A stretch of 64,000 bases of DNA from Bacteroidales bacterium KA00251 (GCA_001552775.1 KQ959277.1:238227-302226); one strand, 5' to 3'. Counted from the stretch's first letter, positions 35,823-44,774 are shown. Program-made: numbers and translations. Notes: generated from the sequence alone by a model not told the origin.

Positions 35823-38312
35823 ATGTGGGCAAAAGTGCTCTTGCCACTTGCTCTTCGCGATGAGCTTCTTTACTCCGTCCCCCAATCTATGGAAGGGGAG
35901 TCTAAAGTAGGAAAAAGAGTACTTGTGAACATGGGAAAGCGAACCACCTATGTGGGTATTATTACAGAGCTCTTCAGCGATGAATCTTCCTTGCCAATAG
36001 TAGATTTTGAGCTGAAGAGCTTACTTTTTATTGTGGATAAAGACCCCCTCGTGAGTCAAGAGGAGATTGAATTTTGGCGTTTTCTGGCATTTTACTATTT
36101 AGTTCCTTTAGGCGACATTCTTTCGTTGGCTATACCGAGTAGAGCACTTCCTAGAGGAACTACAAGAGTGGTCTTGGATAGGGAAGCCTTATCTTCTTAC
36201 CAACTGGCAAATCCACAAGAAGAAAAGCATCTAGAAAAGCTTGCTCAAAGTGGAGTCGAGTCCATTTCTTTTACAGACTTTATTGCTCTTTTAGGACGAA
36301 GTGCAGCACCGCTCTTTGACAAGCTACGACTACAAGATATCTTACAAGATGAAGAAACTACAGAGGTATCATCACCTCCAGTGGGTGTAGAGTCTTATTC
36401 GCTAAGTAGTCAGTATGCTTCGCAGGAAGCTTTGAATCAATTGTTTTTGTTATTAAAGCGGGCTACGGCACAAAAACAAATACTTTCTCAGTTCATAGGA
36501 GCGCTCCCAATTGACGAAGAGGAAAAACCAGATTTGAAAGCCTCAGTGCCTTTAGCTGTATTTTGCAAAAATGAGATATTGCAGCGAAATGCTTTCCAAC
36601 GCCTGAAACATAAAATCCCAGATCTCTTTAGATGTTCTTACAAGCCCCAAAGAGTACTTGCATCTCCATCATTAAAGGAGCATAAAAAACGGGATTACGC
36701 AATACCATCTTATCCGCTTGAAAAGCAAAAGCCTAATCTTTATTGGGCTACGGACGATCTTGATCAGTATGCTTTTATTGCTTCGCAGGTAAAGGCTACT
36801 TTAGCACAAGGGAAAAGAGTCCTTCTTTTGTTGCCACAAAGCTCTTCTCCTGAGGGAGACGAAGCTTTTGTGCGACCATTGCTTTCTCTTGATAACGAAC
36901 CCATTGCTTTTCTTACAGGAAATACTTCTCAAAAAGAGAAATTGGAACTTCGTAAGACACTTCGCGAGACCTCTGAAGCACTTCTTATTGTAGGGAGTCG
37001 TATTGCTACCTTTATTCCAAGTGAAGGGCTTGGTCTAATTATAGTGGCAGAAGAGCAGGATGTCTATTATAAGCAGCAAGAGCCCTCACCACGATTTCAT
37101 GCTAGAGACAGTCTAATTTACAGAGCTCAATCTCTAAATATTCCTTTCTTAATGACGGCGGTTACTCCATCGCTTGAGACTATTTACAACACTCGTCTCG
37201 GAAAGTATCATCTTATTTGTCACAAAGAGCAGGAACCAATTTTACCACCAAAGATAAATCTTATTGACATTAGACGAGAGCGTGAGATCCATCGTCTAAA
37301 ACGAGATAAAATCATTGCACAAGCTCTCCAACAAAAGGTTACAGAAGTTCTTTCCAATAAAGGGAAAGTCTTGCTGCTGGCAGCTCGTAAAGGTTATGCT
37401 CCCTTTCTGTCTTGTAGCAAATGTGGAGAGAGTATCCGTTGTCACAATTGCGATGTTACCCTTACTTATCATCGCTATCGAGAGCAGCTTGTATGCCCTT
37501 ACTGTGGTTATACAACTCTTGTACCCAAGCAATGCCCTCATTGCCTACAAAATGGGGATCCAGAAGAGGGAACCTTAAAAAAAAGAGGCTTTGGTTCTGA
37601 GCGAATAGAAGACGAGTTGCAACATAGTTTCCCCCATGCTAAAATTGTGCGTATAGATGCTGAAGCGACAGAAAAAAAGAGAGCAAGAGAGCACTTAAAA
37701 GAAATTTTACTCTCCAAGGAAGCTGATATTTATGTGGGGACTACCTTGATTTCTAGGTTTACGTCTCTTCAAAATATAAAATTGATTGCTGTGCCTCAGT
37801 TTGATCTTTTGGTTTCCTACCCAGACTTTCGCAATGATGAGCAACTTTATAGTCTATTTCTTCGCTTATCCAGACGTTTCCCTTATGCTGAGTGGATGTT
37901 GCAGTTGAGTGACTTAAAGCACCCTTTAGTAGCAAGTATTGAGCAAAATGTCCCCCATGAAGTATATGATACTCTACTTGCTGAAAGAGAAATTTTTCAT
38001 TTTCCTCCTTATCAGCGACTTATTCGCATTATTTTGAAGGGGCGAGATCGACAAGAGCTTGAGGCGGCTAGTCTGATTTTTTCGGGTGCCCTTGCACAAG
38101 AAAAACAAGCTTTTTTAGAAGTTGAAAAACCTTTCGAACCTTTTGTATCAAGGGTAAATCTACTCTATATTCGCCATATTACACTTCGGCTTAATACCCA
38201 AGTGTCGAGTCAATATATACGCCAACGTATTTGGGATATTGTCTCTCAGCTAAAAAAAGAATCGCTTTTATGCCGCAAAGTAAATCTCTTTTTTGATGTG
38301 GATCCATACTAG
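35823..38312 (+). CDS. priA: PriA-family primosomal protein with degenerate helicase motifs
   Basis: 829 residues, usual length for PriA. The N-terminal 3'-DNA-binding domain (1-105) is recognisable. Eight zinc cysteines are intact: CSKC, CHNC, CPYC and CPHC (about 532-574). The helicase core is not: where PriA has GVTSSGKTE the sequence reads WATDDLDQYA (308-317); DEEH is AEEQ (409-412); motif Ia LLPEIALT is LLPQSSSP (336-343); GTQM-TKG is GTTL-SRF; and AGRAGR is replaced by LRLSRRF (680-686). No GKT/GKS exists anywhere in the protein. It is probably a catalytically inactive PriA, or a divergent restart factor. It lies in frame without stops; no active priA copy is visible in the window. Confidence 0.85.
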   Translation: MWAKVLLPLALRDELLYSVPQSMEGESKVGKRVLVNMGKRTTYVGIITELFSDESSLPIVDFELKSLLFIVDKDPLVSQEEIEFWRFLAFYYLVPLGDILSLAIPSRALPRGTTRVVLDREALSSYQLANPQEEKHLEKLAQSGVESISFTDFIALLGRSAAPLFDKLRLQDILQDEETTEVSSPPVGVESYSLSSQYASQEALNQLFLLLKRATAQKQILSQFIGALPIDEEEKPDLKASVPLAVFCKNEILQRNAFQRLKHKIPDLFRCSYKPQRVLASPSLKEHKKRDYAIPSYPLEKQKPNLYWATDDLDQYAFIASQVKATLAQGKRVLLLLPQSSSPEGDEAFVRPLLSLDNEPIAFLTGNTSQKEKLELRKTLRETSEALLIVGSRIATFIPSEGLGLIIVAEEQDVYYKQQEPSPRFHARDSLIYRAQSLNIPFLMTAVTPSLETIYNTRLGKYHLICHKEQEPILPPKINLIDIRREREIHRLKRDKIIAQALQQKVTEVLSNKGKVLLLAARKGYAPFLSCSKCGESIRCHNCDVTLTYHRYREQLVCPYCGYTTLVPKQCPHCLQNGDPEEGTLKKRGFGSERIEDELQHSFPHAKIVRIDAEATEKKRAREHLKEILLSKEADIYVGTTLISRFTSLQNIKLIAVPQFDLLVSYPDFRNDEQLYSLFLRLSRRFPYAEWMLQLSDLKHPLVASIEQNVPHEVYDTLLAEREIFHFPPYQRLIRIILKGRDRQELEAASLIFSGALAQEKQAFLEVEKPFEPFVSRVNLLYIRHITLRLNTQVSSQYIRQRIWDIVSQLKKESLLCRKVNLFFDVDPY

Positions 38313-38386
38313 AAAGAATCCCCTTTTACAATAATTCTCCGAAATTATTCCAAGTTCGTTTATTTACTTATTCAGTAACTTTCAAA

Positions 38387-38452
38387 AAAAGTGGATCCAC
38401 TTTATTTGAAAAGTGGATCCATTTTATTTGAAAAGTGGATCCACTTATTTCC
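38387..38452. repeat. Tandem array of three 22-bp units with palindromic core
   Basis: Units start at 38387, 38409 and 38431. Each has AAAA, the core GTGGATCCA(C/T) and a T-rich end with TTTATTTG or similar. The core GTGGATCCAC is a perfect 10-bp palindrome in units 1 and 3. A ninth-base match of the core (GTGGATCCA) also occurs at the 3' end of priA (38299-38307). The array lies between priA and the rsgA promoter and is non-coding. Confidence 0.9.
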
Positions 38453-38512
38453 GAAGAATCAAGAATGTTTACTTGAAAAATTTGGACGATATAATCATTT
38501 ATGAGGCACTAT

Positions 38513-38546
38513 TTTGTCGCTTCTGTAGAAACTGTTTGTACCTTTG
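38513..38546 (+). promoter_or_regulatory. Promoter of rsgA
   Basis: TTTG (38513-38516), a 22-base gap, then TACCTTTG (38539-38546). The leader to the ATG at 38659 is about 108 bases. Apart from this promoter, the repeat array and a weak AATAATT/AATTATT hairpin at 38330-38349, I see nothing in 38313-38658. Confidence 0.65.
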
Positions 38547-38658
38547 TAATGAGTGTAGTCCTTAGGAATTTGAACTTATGATACAGCATCACTCTAAAAA
38601 GCATTGAAAAGAAGGCTGTACCTCATATGTAGAACAGAAATCTAGCAGACTAAAGTGA

Positions 38659-39627
38659 ATGGAAAAAGAGAAAAAAAACGAAGAGGCTTTGGTATTATGC
38701 AGTATGGGCAATAGATGCCTTGTAACTCCTTTTCAAGGCTCTCCCTATGTGGCTTATCTTAAGGGTAACGTACGTCTTGAGGGGATCAGAAGTACAAGTC
38801 CTGTAGTGGTAGGGGATAGGGTAGAGATTTCTTTTTCTAGAGATCGGCACCAGACTGCAATGATTGAAAAAATCCTTCCCAGAAGGAACTATTTGATTAG
38901 ACGAGCTACGAATCTATCTCGAGAATCTCAGATACTGGCTGCCAATATAGATCAGGCCTTACTTTTAGTCACACTGGCTTCACCTGTCACTACCACTACC
39001 TTTATTGATCGATTTTTAGCTACAGCAGAAGCATACTCTATACCAGTAAGTCTCCTTTTCAACAAGATTGATCTATACAATGAAGAAGAGCGAATAGAAC
39101 TCAATAGACTCTCTTCAATCTATGAATCCATCGGATATCCTATTTTTTATCTTTCTGCAACAACAGGCGGAGGATGCGAAGCTATAAAAGTCTTGTTGAA
39201 AGATAAAATAACACTCTTAGCAGGTCATTCTGGAGTTGGCAAAAGCACATTGACCAACCAACTCATTGCAGGAACACTACGAGAAACACAGCCACTCAAT
39301 GAAATGCATGGTACAGGAAGACATACTACTACACTGGCAGAAATGATTCCTTTGGGCTCAACACCACAAGAAGGCTATCTAATCGACTCTCCAGGTATAA
39401 AGGGGTTTGGTACGATCGAGATGGACGAAACTAATTTAGGACACTATTTTCGTGAATTTTTTGAGATTAGCAAACAGTGCAGGTTTTACAACTGTCGCCA
39501 TCTTAATGAGCCCAATTGTGCTGTAATTAACGCTGTAGAAGAGGGGAAGATCGCACCTTCTCGTTATAAGAGCTATCTTAGCATATTAGAGGATAGCGAA
39601 GCTGGAAAGTACAGACCTCCGCAATAA
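38659..39627 (+). CDS. rsgA: Ribosome small subunit-dependent GTPase A
   Basis: 322 residues. It helps in late 30S subunit maturation. An OB-fold (about 10-75) is followed by a circularly permuted GTPase with G4 NKIDLY before G1 GHSGVGKSTL and G3 DSPGIKGFG, and a C-terminal zinc domain with CRFYNCRHLNEPNC. First gene of rsgA-rnr-rlmN. Confidence 0.97.
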   Translation: MEKEKKNEEALVLCSMGNRCLVTPFQGSPYVAYLKGNVRLEGIRSTSPVVVGDRVEISFSRDRHQTAMIEKILPRRNYLIRRATNLSRESQILAANIDQALLLVTLASPVTTTTFIDRFLATAEAYSIPVSLLFNKIDLYNEEERIELNRLSSIYESIGYPIFYLSATTGGGCEAIKVLLKDKITLLAGHSGVGKSTLTNQLIAGTLRETQPLNEMHGTGRHTTTLAEMIPLGSTPQEGYLIDSPGIKGFGTIEMDETNLGHYFREFFEISKQCRFYNCRHLNEPNCAVINAVEEGKIAPSRYKSYLSILEDSEAGKYRPPQ

Positions 39628-39650
39628 TTGTGAATAGAATACAGAATAAA

Positions 39651-41891
39651 ATGATTAAAAAGAGAAAACAATATAGTAAGAATAAGGGTAAAAAGTCAAG
39701 AGAGCAAAAACTCTCTAAGAAAAGAGGAGGAAAGCAATCTATTTACAAAACAAATAGGAATAAAAGTGCTTCTGAGTGGATACGATCTGTACTCAACTTC
39801 TTTGCTCTGAGAAAAGAAACCTCTTTTCCCCTATCTGAAGTACAAAAAGCTATTCGAGCCAAGAGTAGCTCAGAACTTGCTTTGACAAAGCAAGTTGTGG
39901 AAAGTTTATACCAACAAAAAAGACTCTCTAAAGATAAGCAGGGCTCTTATTTTATGCCTCGCAGTGCCAATACCTTTCAAGCTGTTTTTCAATACGAGGC
40001 AGGACAAGGCTTTGTAATTCCCAAAGATGGAGATAATCCTATCCTTATTGCTGACAATAGGAATATGGGCGCAAGAAGCGGAGATAGGGTAGAAGTGGAA
40101 ACACTTTCCAAGCGTAAGGGTACAACCTATGGAGAAGTGATTGCCATCATACAGCATGCAAAAGAGGATTTCGTTGGCGTTGTGACACAAGTATTCAAAA
40201 ACACTTCTCTGGTAAGCTCCAATGACAAAGGATTAGGAAGTGGAGAGGTCATTGTACTAAACGATGAAAACCTTCATCTTAAGAAAGGGGATAAAGTAAC
40301 GTTACGAATTACAGATTGGGGAGAAAATAAAAGTAAAAGTCTTCCCATCGGTGAAATTACCGCAGTACTTGGCAAACAGGGAGAAAACGATACTGAGATG
40401 CATGCTATTCTAGCCGAGTTTGGGCTTCCTTATTCGTACCCTCAGGCTTGTGAAGATGCAGCTAATGCCATTCCAGAAAATATTTCAGAAGAGGAAATAA
40501 GACAGCGTGAGGACTTTCGATCTGTACCCACTTTTACTATAGACCCTGAAGATGCGAAAGACTTTGATGATGCACTTTCACTTCGCCATTTAGCCAATGG
40601 TAATATAGAAGTAGGGGTACACATCGCTGACGTTACGCACTATGTCACACCAGGTTCACTAATTGATAAAGAAGCATACGAACGAGCTACCAGTGTGTAC
40701 TTAGTAGATCGTACAGTGCCTATGCTTCCAGAGAGACTTTGCAACGACCTTTGCTCCTTACGGCCTGAGTTGGATCGCTTAGCTTTTTCGGTGATTTTTG
40801 AGCTTTCTTCTATTGCTGAAGTGGTTAATGCACGTGTGATACGAACTGTAATTAACAGCGATAGACGGTTTACTTACGAGGAGGCACAGAGACGCATTGA
40901 CAAAGGAGAGGGAGATAGGGCAGAAGAGATTGTCCTCTTACATTATTTAGCCCAGATGCTAAGAAAAAGACGTTTTGAAAAGGGTGGTGTTCGTTTTGAA
41001 AGTCAAGAACTACGCTTTGTATTAGATGATAAAGGATTCCCTATAGACGTGACTCCTGAAGAGCATGGAACTGCTCATGAGCTGATCGAAGAGTTTATGC
41101 TACTAGCCAATAAAACAGTAGCAGAGCTGATCGGTAAGAAGAAAACGCCTAGCGATACCCCAAAAAGCTTTGTCTATCGTATCCATGCCGATCCTGATCC
41201 TGAAAAATTGTCTTCCGCTAAAGATTTTCTGCAAAAGAGCAAGATTATAAAAGTAAACTCATCTTCTAGAAAAGAAGGCAAAATCACTACTAAGGAAATC
41301 AATAGACTCTTTGATCAAAGCCAAAATACACCCTTTGAGAGTGTAGTTTCTATGCTACTTCTTCGTGCTATGGCAAGAGCGGAGTACTCCACACAAAATA
41401 TTGGGCACTACGGTTTAGCATTTCCTTTCTACACCCATTTTACTTCACCTATTCGACGTTATCCCGATATAATGGTACATCGATTGCTGACAAGATACCT
41501 TTTTGAAAAAGAGGAAAGTGTAAAGGAGGAGGAGTTGGAAGAAAAATGTATGCATTGCTCTGAGCGTGAGCGAGTAGCCGACAATGCTGATCGCGCCTCT
41601 GTGAAATACAAGCAAGCTGAGTATCTTGAAAATCAAAAAAACAAAGTCTTTGATGGCTATATCACTGGGGTTACCGAGTGGGGACTTTACGTTACACTCA
41701 AGCATTCTGGTTGCGAAGGATTATTGCCAATTCGTCTTCTTGAGGATGACTATTATAGGTTTGATGAAGATAACTATTGTCTCGTAGGAAGCCGCTACAG
41801 AAGAAAATATGTATTGGGGCAACCTTTACGAATCCGTGTTGCGGATGTGGACAAAATACGACGCTTGATCGACTTTGAACTTGTAGAGTAA
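39651..41891 (+). CDS. rnr: Ribonuclease R
   Basis: 746 residues from the ATG at 39651; GTG at 39630 would add seven. It is a processive 3'-5' exoribonuclease. A Lys-rich N-terminus (1-40) leads to a winged helix, cold-shock domains, the RNB catalytic domain with TIDPEDAKDFDDALS (the metal-binding aspartates) and HIADVTHYV, and a C-terminal S1 domain (FDGYITGVTEWGLYVTL). It begins about 20 bases after rsgA. Confidence 0.96.
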   Translation: MIKKRKQYSKNKGKKSREQKLSKKRGGKQSIYKTNRNKSASEWIRSVLNFFALRKETSFPLSEVQKAIRAKSSSELALTKQVVESLYQQKRLSKDKQGSYFMPRSANTFQAVFQYEAGQGFVIPKDGDNPILIADNRNMGARSGDRVEVETLSKRKGTTYGEVIAIIQHAKEDFVGVVTQVFKNTSLVSSNDKGLGSGEVIVLNDENLHLKKGDKVTLRITDWGENKSKSLPIGEITAVLGKQGENDTEMHAILAEFGLPYSYPQACEDAANAIPENISEEEIRQREDFRSVPTFTIDPEDAKDFDDALSLRHLANGNIEVGVHIADVTHYVTPGSLIDKEAYERATSVYLVDRTVPMLPERLCNDLCSLRPELDRLAFSVIFELSSIAEVVNARVIRTVINSDRRFTYEEAQRRIDKGEGDRAEEIVLLHYLAQMLRKRRFEKGGVRFESQELRFVLDDKGFPIDVTPEEHGTAHELIEEFMLLANKTVAELIGKKKTPSDTPKSFVYRIHADPDPEKLSSAKDFLQKSKIIKVNSSSRKEGKITTKEINRLFDQSQNTPFESVVSMLLLRAMARAEYSTQNIGHYGLAFPFYTHFTSPIRRYPDIMVHRLLTRYLFEKEESVKEEELEEKCMHCSERERVADNADRASVKYKQAEYLENQKNKVFDGYITGVTEWGLYVTLKHSGCEGLLPIRLLEDDYYRFDEDNYCLVGSRYRRKYVLGQPLRIRVADVDKIRRLIDFELVE

Positions 41892-41912
41892 AGCCTAAAG
41901 TGTGGGGATATC

Positions 41913-42977
41913 ATGGAAAAAAGAGTGGAGGAGTGTGGTGATAAGGTCATCCTCTTGGGAAAAAGCCCTAAGGAGTTAAAAGCATTAGCAGTATCATGGG
42001 GAATGCCTGCCTATACAGGTAGCCAACTTGCTGATTGGATTTATCATAAGAGAGCGACGTCTTTTGACTTGATGAGCAACATTTCGCTCAAACATAGAGA
42101 AATCCTATCAAAACGAGCTGATGTAGGTCTATATGCTCCTATTAAAGAGGCAATATCTATTGATGGTACCCGTAAGTATCTTTTTGAGGTAGGTGAAGGA
42201 AAGTTTGTAGAAACGGTTTTAATTCCAGAGGGGGAGCGAAATACACTTTGCATCTCGTCTCAAGTAGGATGCAAGATGAATTGCTACTTCTGCATGACAG
42301 GCAAACAGGGATTTCGAGGCAATCTTACCTCAGCCCAGATACTCAATCAGTGTCTTTCCTTACCTATATGGGAGAAAGTCTCCAACATTGTCTTTATGGG
42401 AATGGGAGAGCCGATGGACAATATAGACAATGTGTTACAAACAATTCAACTTCTTACTGATCCTAATACTCTAGCTATGAGTCCCAAACGTATAACGGTC
42501 AGCACCGTAGGGATCAATCATGGTATACAGCGCTTTCTTGAGGAGTGTCAGTGTCATTTAGCTATCAGTTTGCATAATCCCATTCCTTATGAACGAGCAA
42601 ATTTAATGCCCGCAGAGAAGGCAATGCCAATAAATGAACTGATAAAATTGCTTCAAAAGTACGATTTTACCAAACAGAGACGTATTACCTTTGAGTACAT
42701 AGTATTTAGTGGCTTTAACGATACACCTACTCATTTACAAGCTTTGATAAAAATTGCAAGGAATTTCCCTTCTTGTAGACTCAACCTTATACGATACCAT
42801 AAAATCCCTTTAGTAGATCTCCCCGAGACGAATGATAAGCAACTACAAGCGTTCTTTAATGCTTTGGTCGCAAATGCTGTAAATGTCACGATAAGGCAAT
42901 CTCGAGGAGAAGATATTGATGCAGCCTGTGGTATGTTGTCTACAAAACAACTCGTTGAAAAGAGAACAAGCGAATAG
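41913..42977 (+). CDS. rlmN: 23S rRNA/tRNA C2-adenine methyltransferase
   Basis: 354 residues, radical SAM enzyme. It methylates A2503 in 23S rRNA and A37 in some tRNAs. The CKMNCYFC cluster motif (CxxxCxxC), GMGEPMDNIDNV, SPKRITVSTVGI and the C-terminal catalytic cysteine region (DIDAACGML) are intact. 21 bases downstream of rnr. Followed at 42984 by a T7-C8 homopolymer. Confidence 0.97.
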   Translation: MEKRVEECGDKVILLGKSPKELKALAVSWGMPAYTGSQLADWIYHKRATSFDLMSNISLKHREILSKRADVGLYAPIKEAISIDGTRKYLFEVGEGKFVETVLIPEGERNTLCISSQVGCKMNCYFCMTGKQGFRGNLTSAQILNQCLSLPIWEKVSNIVFMGMGEPMDNIDNVLQTIQLLTDPNTLAMSPKRITVSTVGINHGIQRFLEECQCHLAISLHNPIPYERANLMPAEKAMPINELIKLLQKYDFTKQRRITFEYIVFSGFNDTPTHLQALIKIARNFPSCRLNLIRYHKIPLVDLPETNDKQLQAFFNALVANAVNVTIRQSRGEDIDAACGMLSTKQLVEKRTSE

Positions 42978-43044
42978 GTCTAGTTTTTTTCCCCCCCCAT
43001 GAACTTGTGTGGGATAAGTCTAGCTTAGTATAAATATGTGCTTA

Positions 43045-43082
43045 AAAGAGAGTTAACTCTCTTTCTCATAAAAGCTTTTATG
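43045..43082. repeat. Two adjacent perfect palindromes
   Basis: AAAGAGAGTTAACTCTCTTT (43045-43064) and CATAAAAGCTTTTATG (43067-43082) are each their own reverse complement, two bases apart. The first could fold with a 4-base loop and end the rlmN transcript, though the T tail is poor. They may also be binding sites for a dimeric protein. Confidence 0.7.
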
Positions 43083-43306
43083 CTACTAGACTGACGGATG
43101 GCATTGGATTGGTTATAAAGAGATTAATTTCACCGAATCATCAAAAAGCATTTTCTACAGAAATAAGCTTTTGTTATATATGATGATATTGTGGATATAA
43201 TGTATTAACTATAATGTTTATCTACAGATCCCTACAAACTCTCAAATTCCAACAAAAAGACTTGATTCTATAATGCCATTGTGTCGGTTTCTATGGAGAC
43301 CTTTTT

Positions 43307-43378
43307 AATTGGTATTCTCACTAAAATTGGTATTCTCGCTAAAATTGGTATTCTCACTAAAATTGGTATTCCCAAGTG
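43307..43378. repeat. Tandem 18-bp repeat (3 full units and a partial fourth)
   Basis: AATTGGTATTCTCACTAA occurs at 43307-43324, with one change (A to G) at 43325-43342, exactly at 43343-43360, and as a partial copy (first 11 bases AATTGGTATTC plus C) at 43361-43378. There is no open frame through the array and there are no spacers between units. Confidence 0.9.
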
Positions 43379-43434
43379 CTATTTCTGTTTTTGATTATAC
43401 TCAACTAAACATAATACATCTAATAGATAAATCT

Positions 43435-43473
43435 TCAAGAACTTTCTAGTTAAAAGTTCTTGATCTTTTATTT
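43435..43473 (+). terminator. Terminator-like hairpin
   Basis: TCAAGAACTTT (43435-43445) pairs with AAAGTTCTTGA (43453-43463) and is followed by TCTTTTATTT. It lies 458 bases after rlmN with no gene in between, so it may end a long rlmN 3' region or an unannotated RNA. Confidence 0.6.
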
Positions 43474-43510
43474 GAATCCTATTGACTCCTCTCCATTCAA
43501 ATACTCTTTA

Positions 43511-43548
43511 TAAATAAGAAAGTCTCTTCGCAGTGTTGTGAAGAGACT
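43511..43548 (-). terminator. Terminator of the HTH regulator gene
   Basis: AGTCTCTTC (43521-43529) and GAAGAGACT (43540-43548) form a 9-bp stem with TTCTTATTTA following on the minus strand. It lies about 130 bases after the stop of the regulator gene at 43682. Confidence 0.55.
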
Positions 43549-43681
43549 AATTTCTTGAGTAGTTTTTTTGACTTGATCTCTGTTGGAGTCTTATGAGTAC
43601 TCAGAAGATGGTGAAAGTTGAGTTGATGCAATACTAATACACTTATATAAGTATCTATTATTGGAATGAGTTGCAATTATA

Positions 43682-44167
43682 TTATATCTTCCTATACGTT
43701 TCAAAACTACCATCGGAGAAAAACACCTTTATTTCCTGAATTTCTCGCTCACTTGTCTTGTCGTTTTCTTTTATCGCCAAATAAGAGGCTTTAACTACTT
43801 CAATAATCTCATCTTTGCTAATTGTAGAGCCACTTGTAGTGCGTTGTGAGGGCTCAGAGAATTCTGTATTGAATAGAGAGGCTCCTTCTTGTAGGTCAAT
43901 TTTTGATGGCTCTTGTGAAGAGTCACTACTCAGTGGCGAGCCGATTCCAAAAAGTAACCAAGCTTCACTCCATGATGAATACGTGGAGAGTATCTTGTTT
44001 ATCGTTTCGATGGTAACGTTACTTTTTTGATTAATGATATTGGAAATAACCGAGCGTGTGATTTCTGCTTGATCTGCAAAAGAAGCTGCGTTAAGGTTCA
44101 GTTTTTCCATCATAAAGAGTATCCTTTTTCTGATCTCCTCAGTATCAATTTGCATAAATCCTGACAT
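43682..44167 (-). CDS. Helix-turn-helix transcriptional regulator (XRE-like)
   Basis: 161 residues. The HTH lies at about 10-65 (FMMEKLNLNAASFADQAEITRSVISNIINQKSNVTIETINKIL), of lambda-repressor type; the rest is a polar linker and a short C-terminal helix/strand (EIQEIKVFFSDGSFETY). No sensor or protease domain is seen. The ATG at 44167 gives a leader of about 34 bases from the promoter at 44212. It stands alone in a gene-poor, repeat-rich island and may control itself or the divergent small ORF. Similar short regulators are common in Bacteroidales. Confidence 0.85.
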   Translation of the reverse strand: MSGFMQIDTEEIRKRILFMMEKLNLNAASFADQAEITRSVISNIINQKSNVTIETINKILSTYSSWSEAWLLFGIGSPLSSDSSQEPSKIDLQEGASLFNTEFSEPSQRTTSGSTISKDEIIEVVKASYLAIKENDKTSEREIQEIKVFFSDGSFETYRKI

Positions 44168-44204
44168 TTTGTCCGTTATAATTTTAATTTCACATTGTGC
44201 AATA

Positions 44205-44232
44205 CAAATGTACGAAAAGAATTGTACTTTTG
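44205..44232. promoter_or_regulatory. Divergent -7 promoter boxes
   Basis: TACATTTG on the minus strand (44212-44205) faces the HTH regulator; TACTTTTG on the plus strand (44225-44232) points right. Both are exact TAnnTTTG matches. Only 12 bases separate them, and GTAC occurs in both, with the flanks partly palindromic, so a repressor bound here could block both. Confidence 0.5.
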
Positions 44233-44234
44233 AA

Positions 44235-44345
44235 ATGCAAAACGAGAATCAACAAGGAGAATATTTTTCAATAAATAAAATAAGAGAGTTCATTACCAAT
44301 ATGTCTCAGCTTATATACGGACTTATACACATTATTGCTTTCTAA
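44235..44345 (+). CDS. Possible 36-residue protein divergent from the HTH regulator
   Basis: An ATG two bases after the plus-strand -7 box opens a 36-codon frame to TAA at 44343-44345. The product would begin MQNENQQGEYFSINKIREF and end in a hydrophobic stretch (SQLIYGLIHIIAF). The length and position are compatible with a small membrane-active peptide or a remnant, but there is no homology that I recognise and it could be chance. Confidence 0.3.
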   Translation: MQNENQQGEYFSINKIREFITNMSQLIYGLIHIIAF

Positions 44346-44774
44346 TTTTTTGATATTAACCTGCTGATTATAAGTAGATAGGTTTAAAATAAAAGGGCGA
44401 TGACCTAGCATTATGGGGAGATATAAGGTGGAATCCAGGTACATTCCGTCAATTTAGCTGAAAATAAAGAATATAACATTCTGATTTATAGTATATTGCA
44501 CTTGGTAATTATTAACTGTCATATTGGTTGTAGGCTTATTGTTTAGCGTTGCGAATCTAGATTTCTACTTTAAGAATTAGTCTTATTTATTAGTTATGAT
44601 TGAAAACTGCACCTTTAGCATAACGGGGTTTTTAAAGGTGAATTCTCCTTAAGCATCTACGTGATTAATGTTTTTAATTTTGAATTGAGAATTTAAATTA
44701 CACCTGTGACATTTTGTCGGTTTGTTATTTCGATTAGAAGTACCCTACTCTCCCTAATTAGCAAATAAATGTTG
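44346..44774. other. Gene-free AT-rich stretch
   Basis: About 430 bases upstream of the DUF4301 gene. No ORF above about 30 codons with a plausible start, no tRNA, and no strong hairpin was recognised on either strand. Confidence 0.6.

Larger units (their letters stand above)
42978..43681. other. Gene-free, repeat-rich region downstream of rlmN
   Basis: About 700 bases with no credible gene on either strand. It holds a T7-C8 homopolymer (42984-42998), two perfect palindromes (43045-43064 and 43067-43082), four tandem 18-bp repeats (43307-43378) and two terminator-like hairpins (43435-43473 plus strand, 43511-43548 minus strand). Outside these I see only AT-rich sequence. Confidence 0.7.

Noticed and set aside
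38387-38452. CRISPR array
   Set aside because: The repeats abut without spacers and no cas genes are present; same for 43307-43378.
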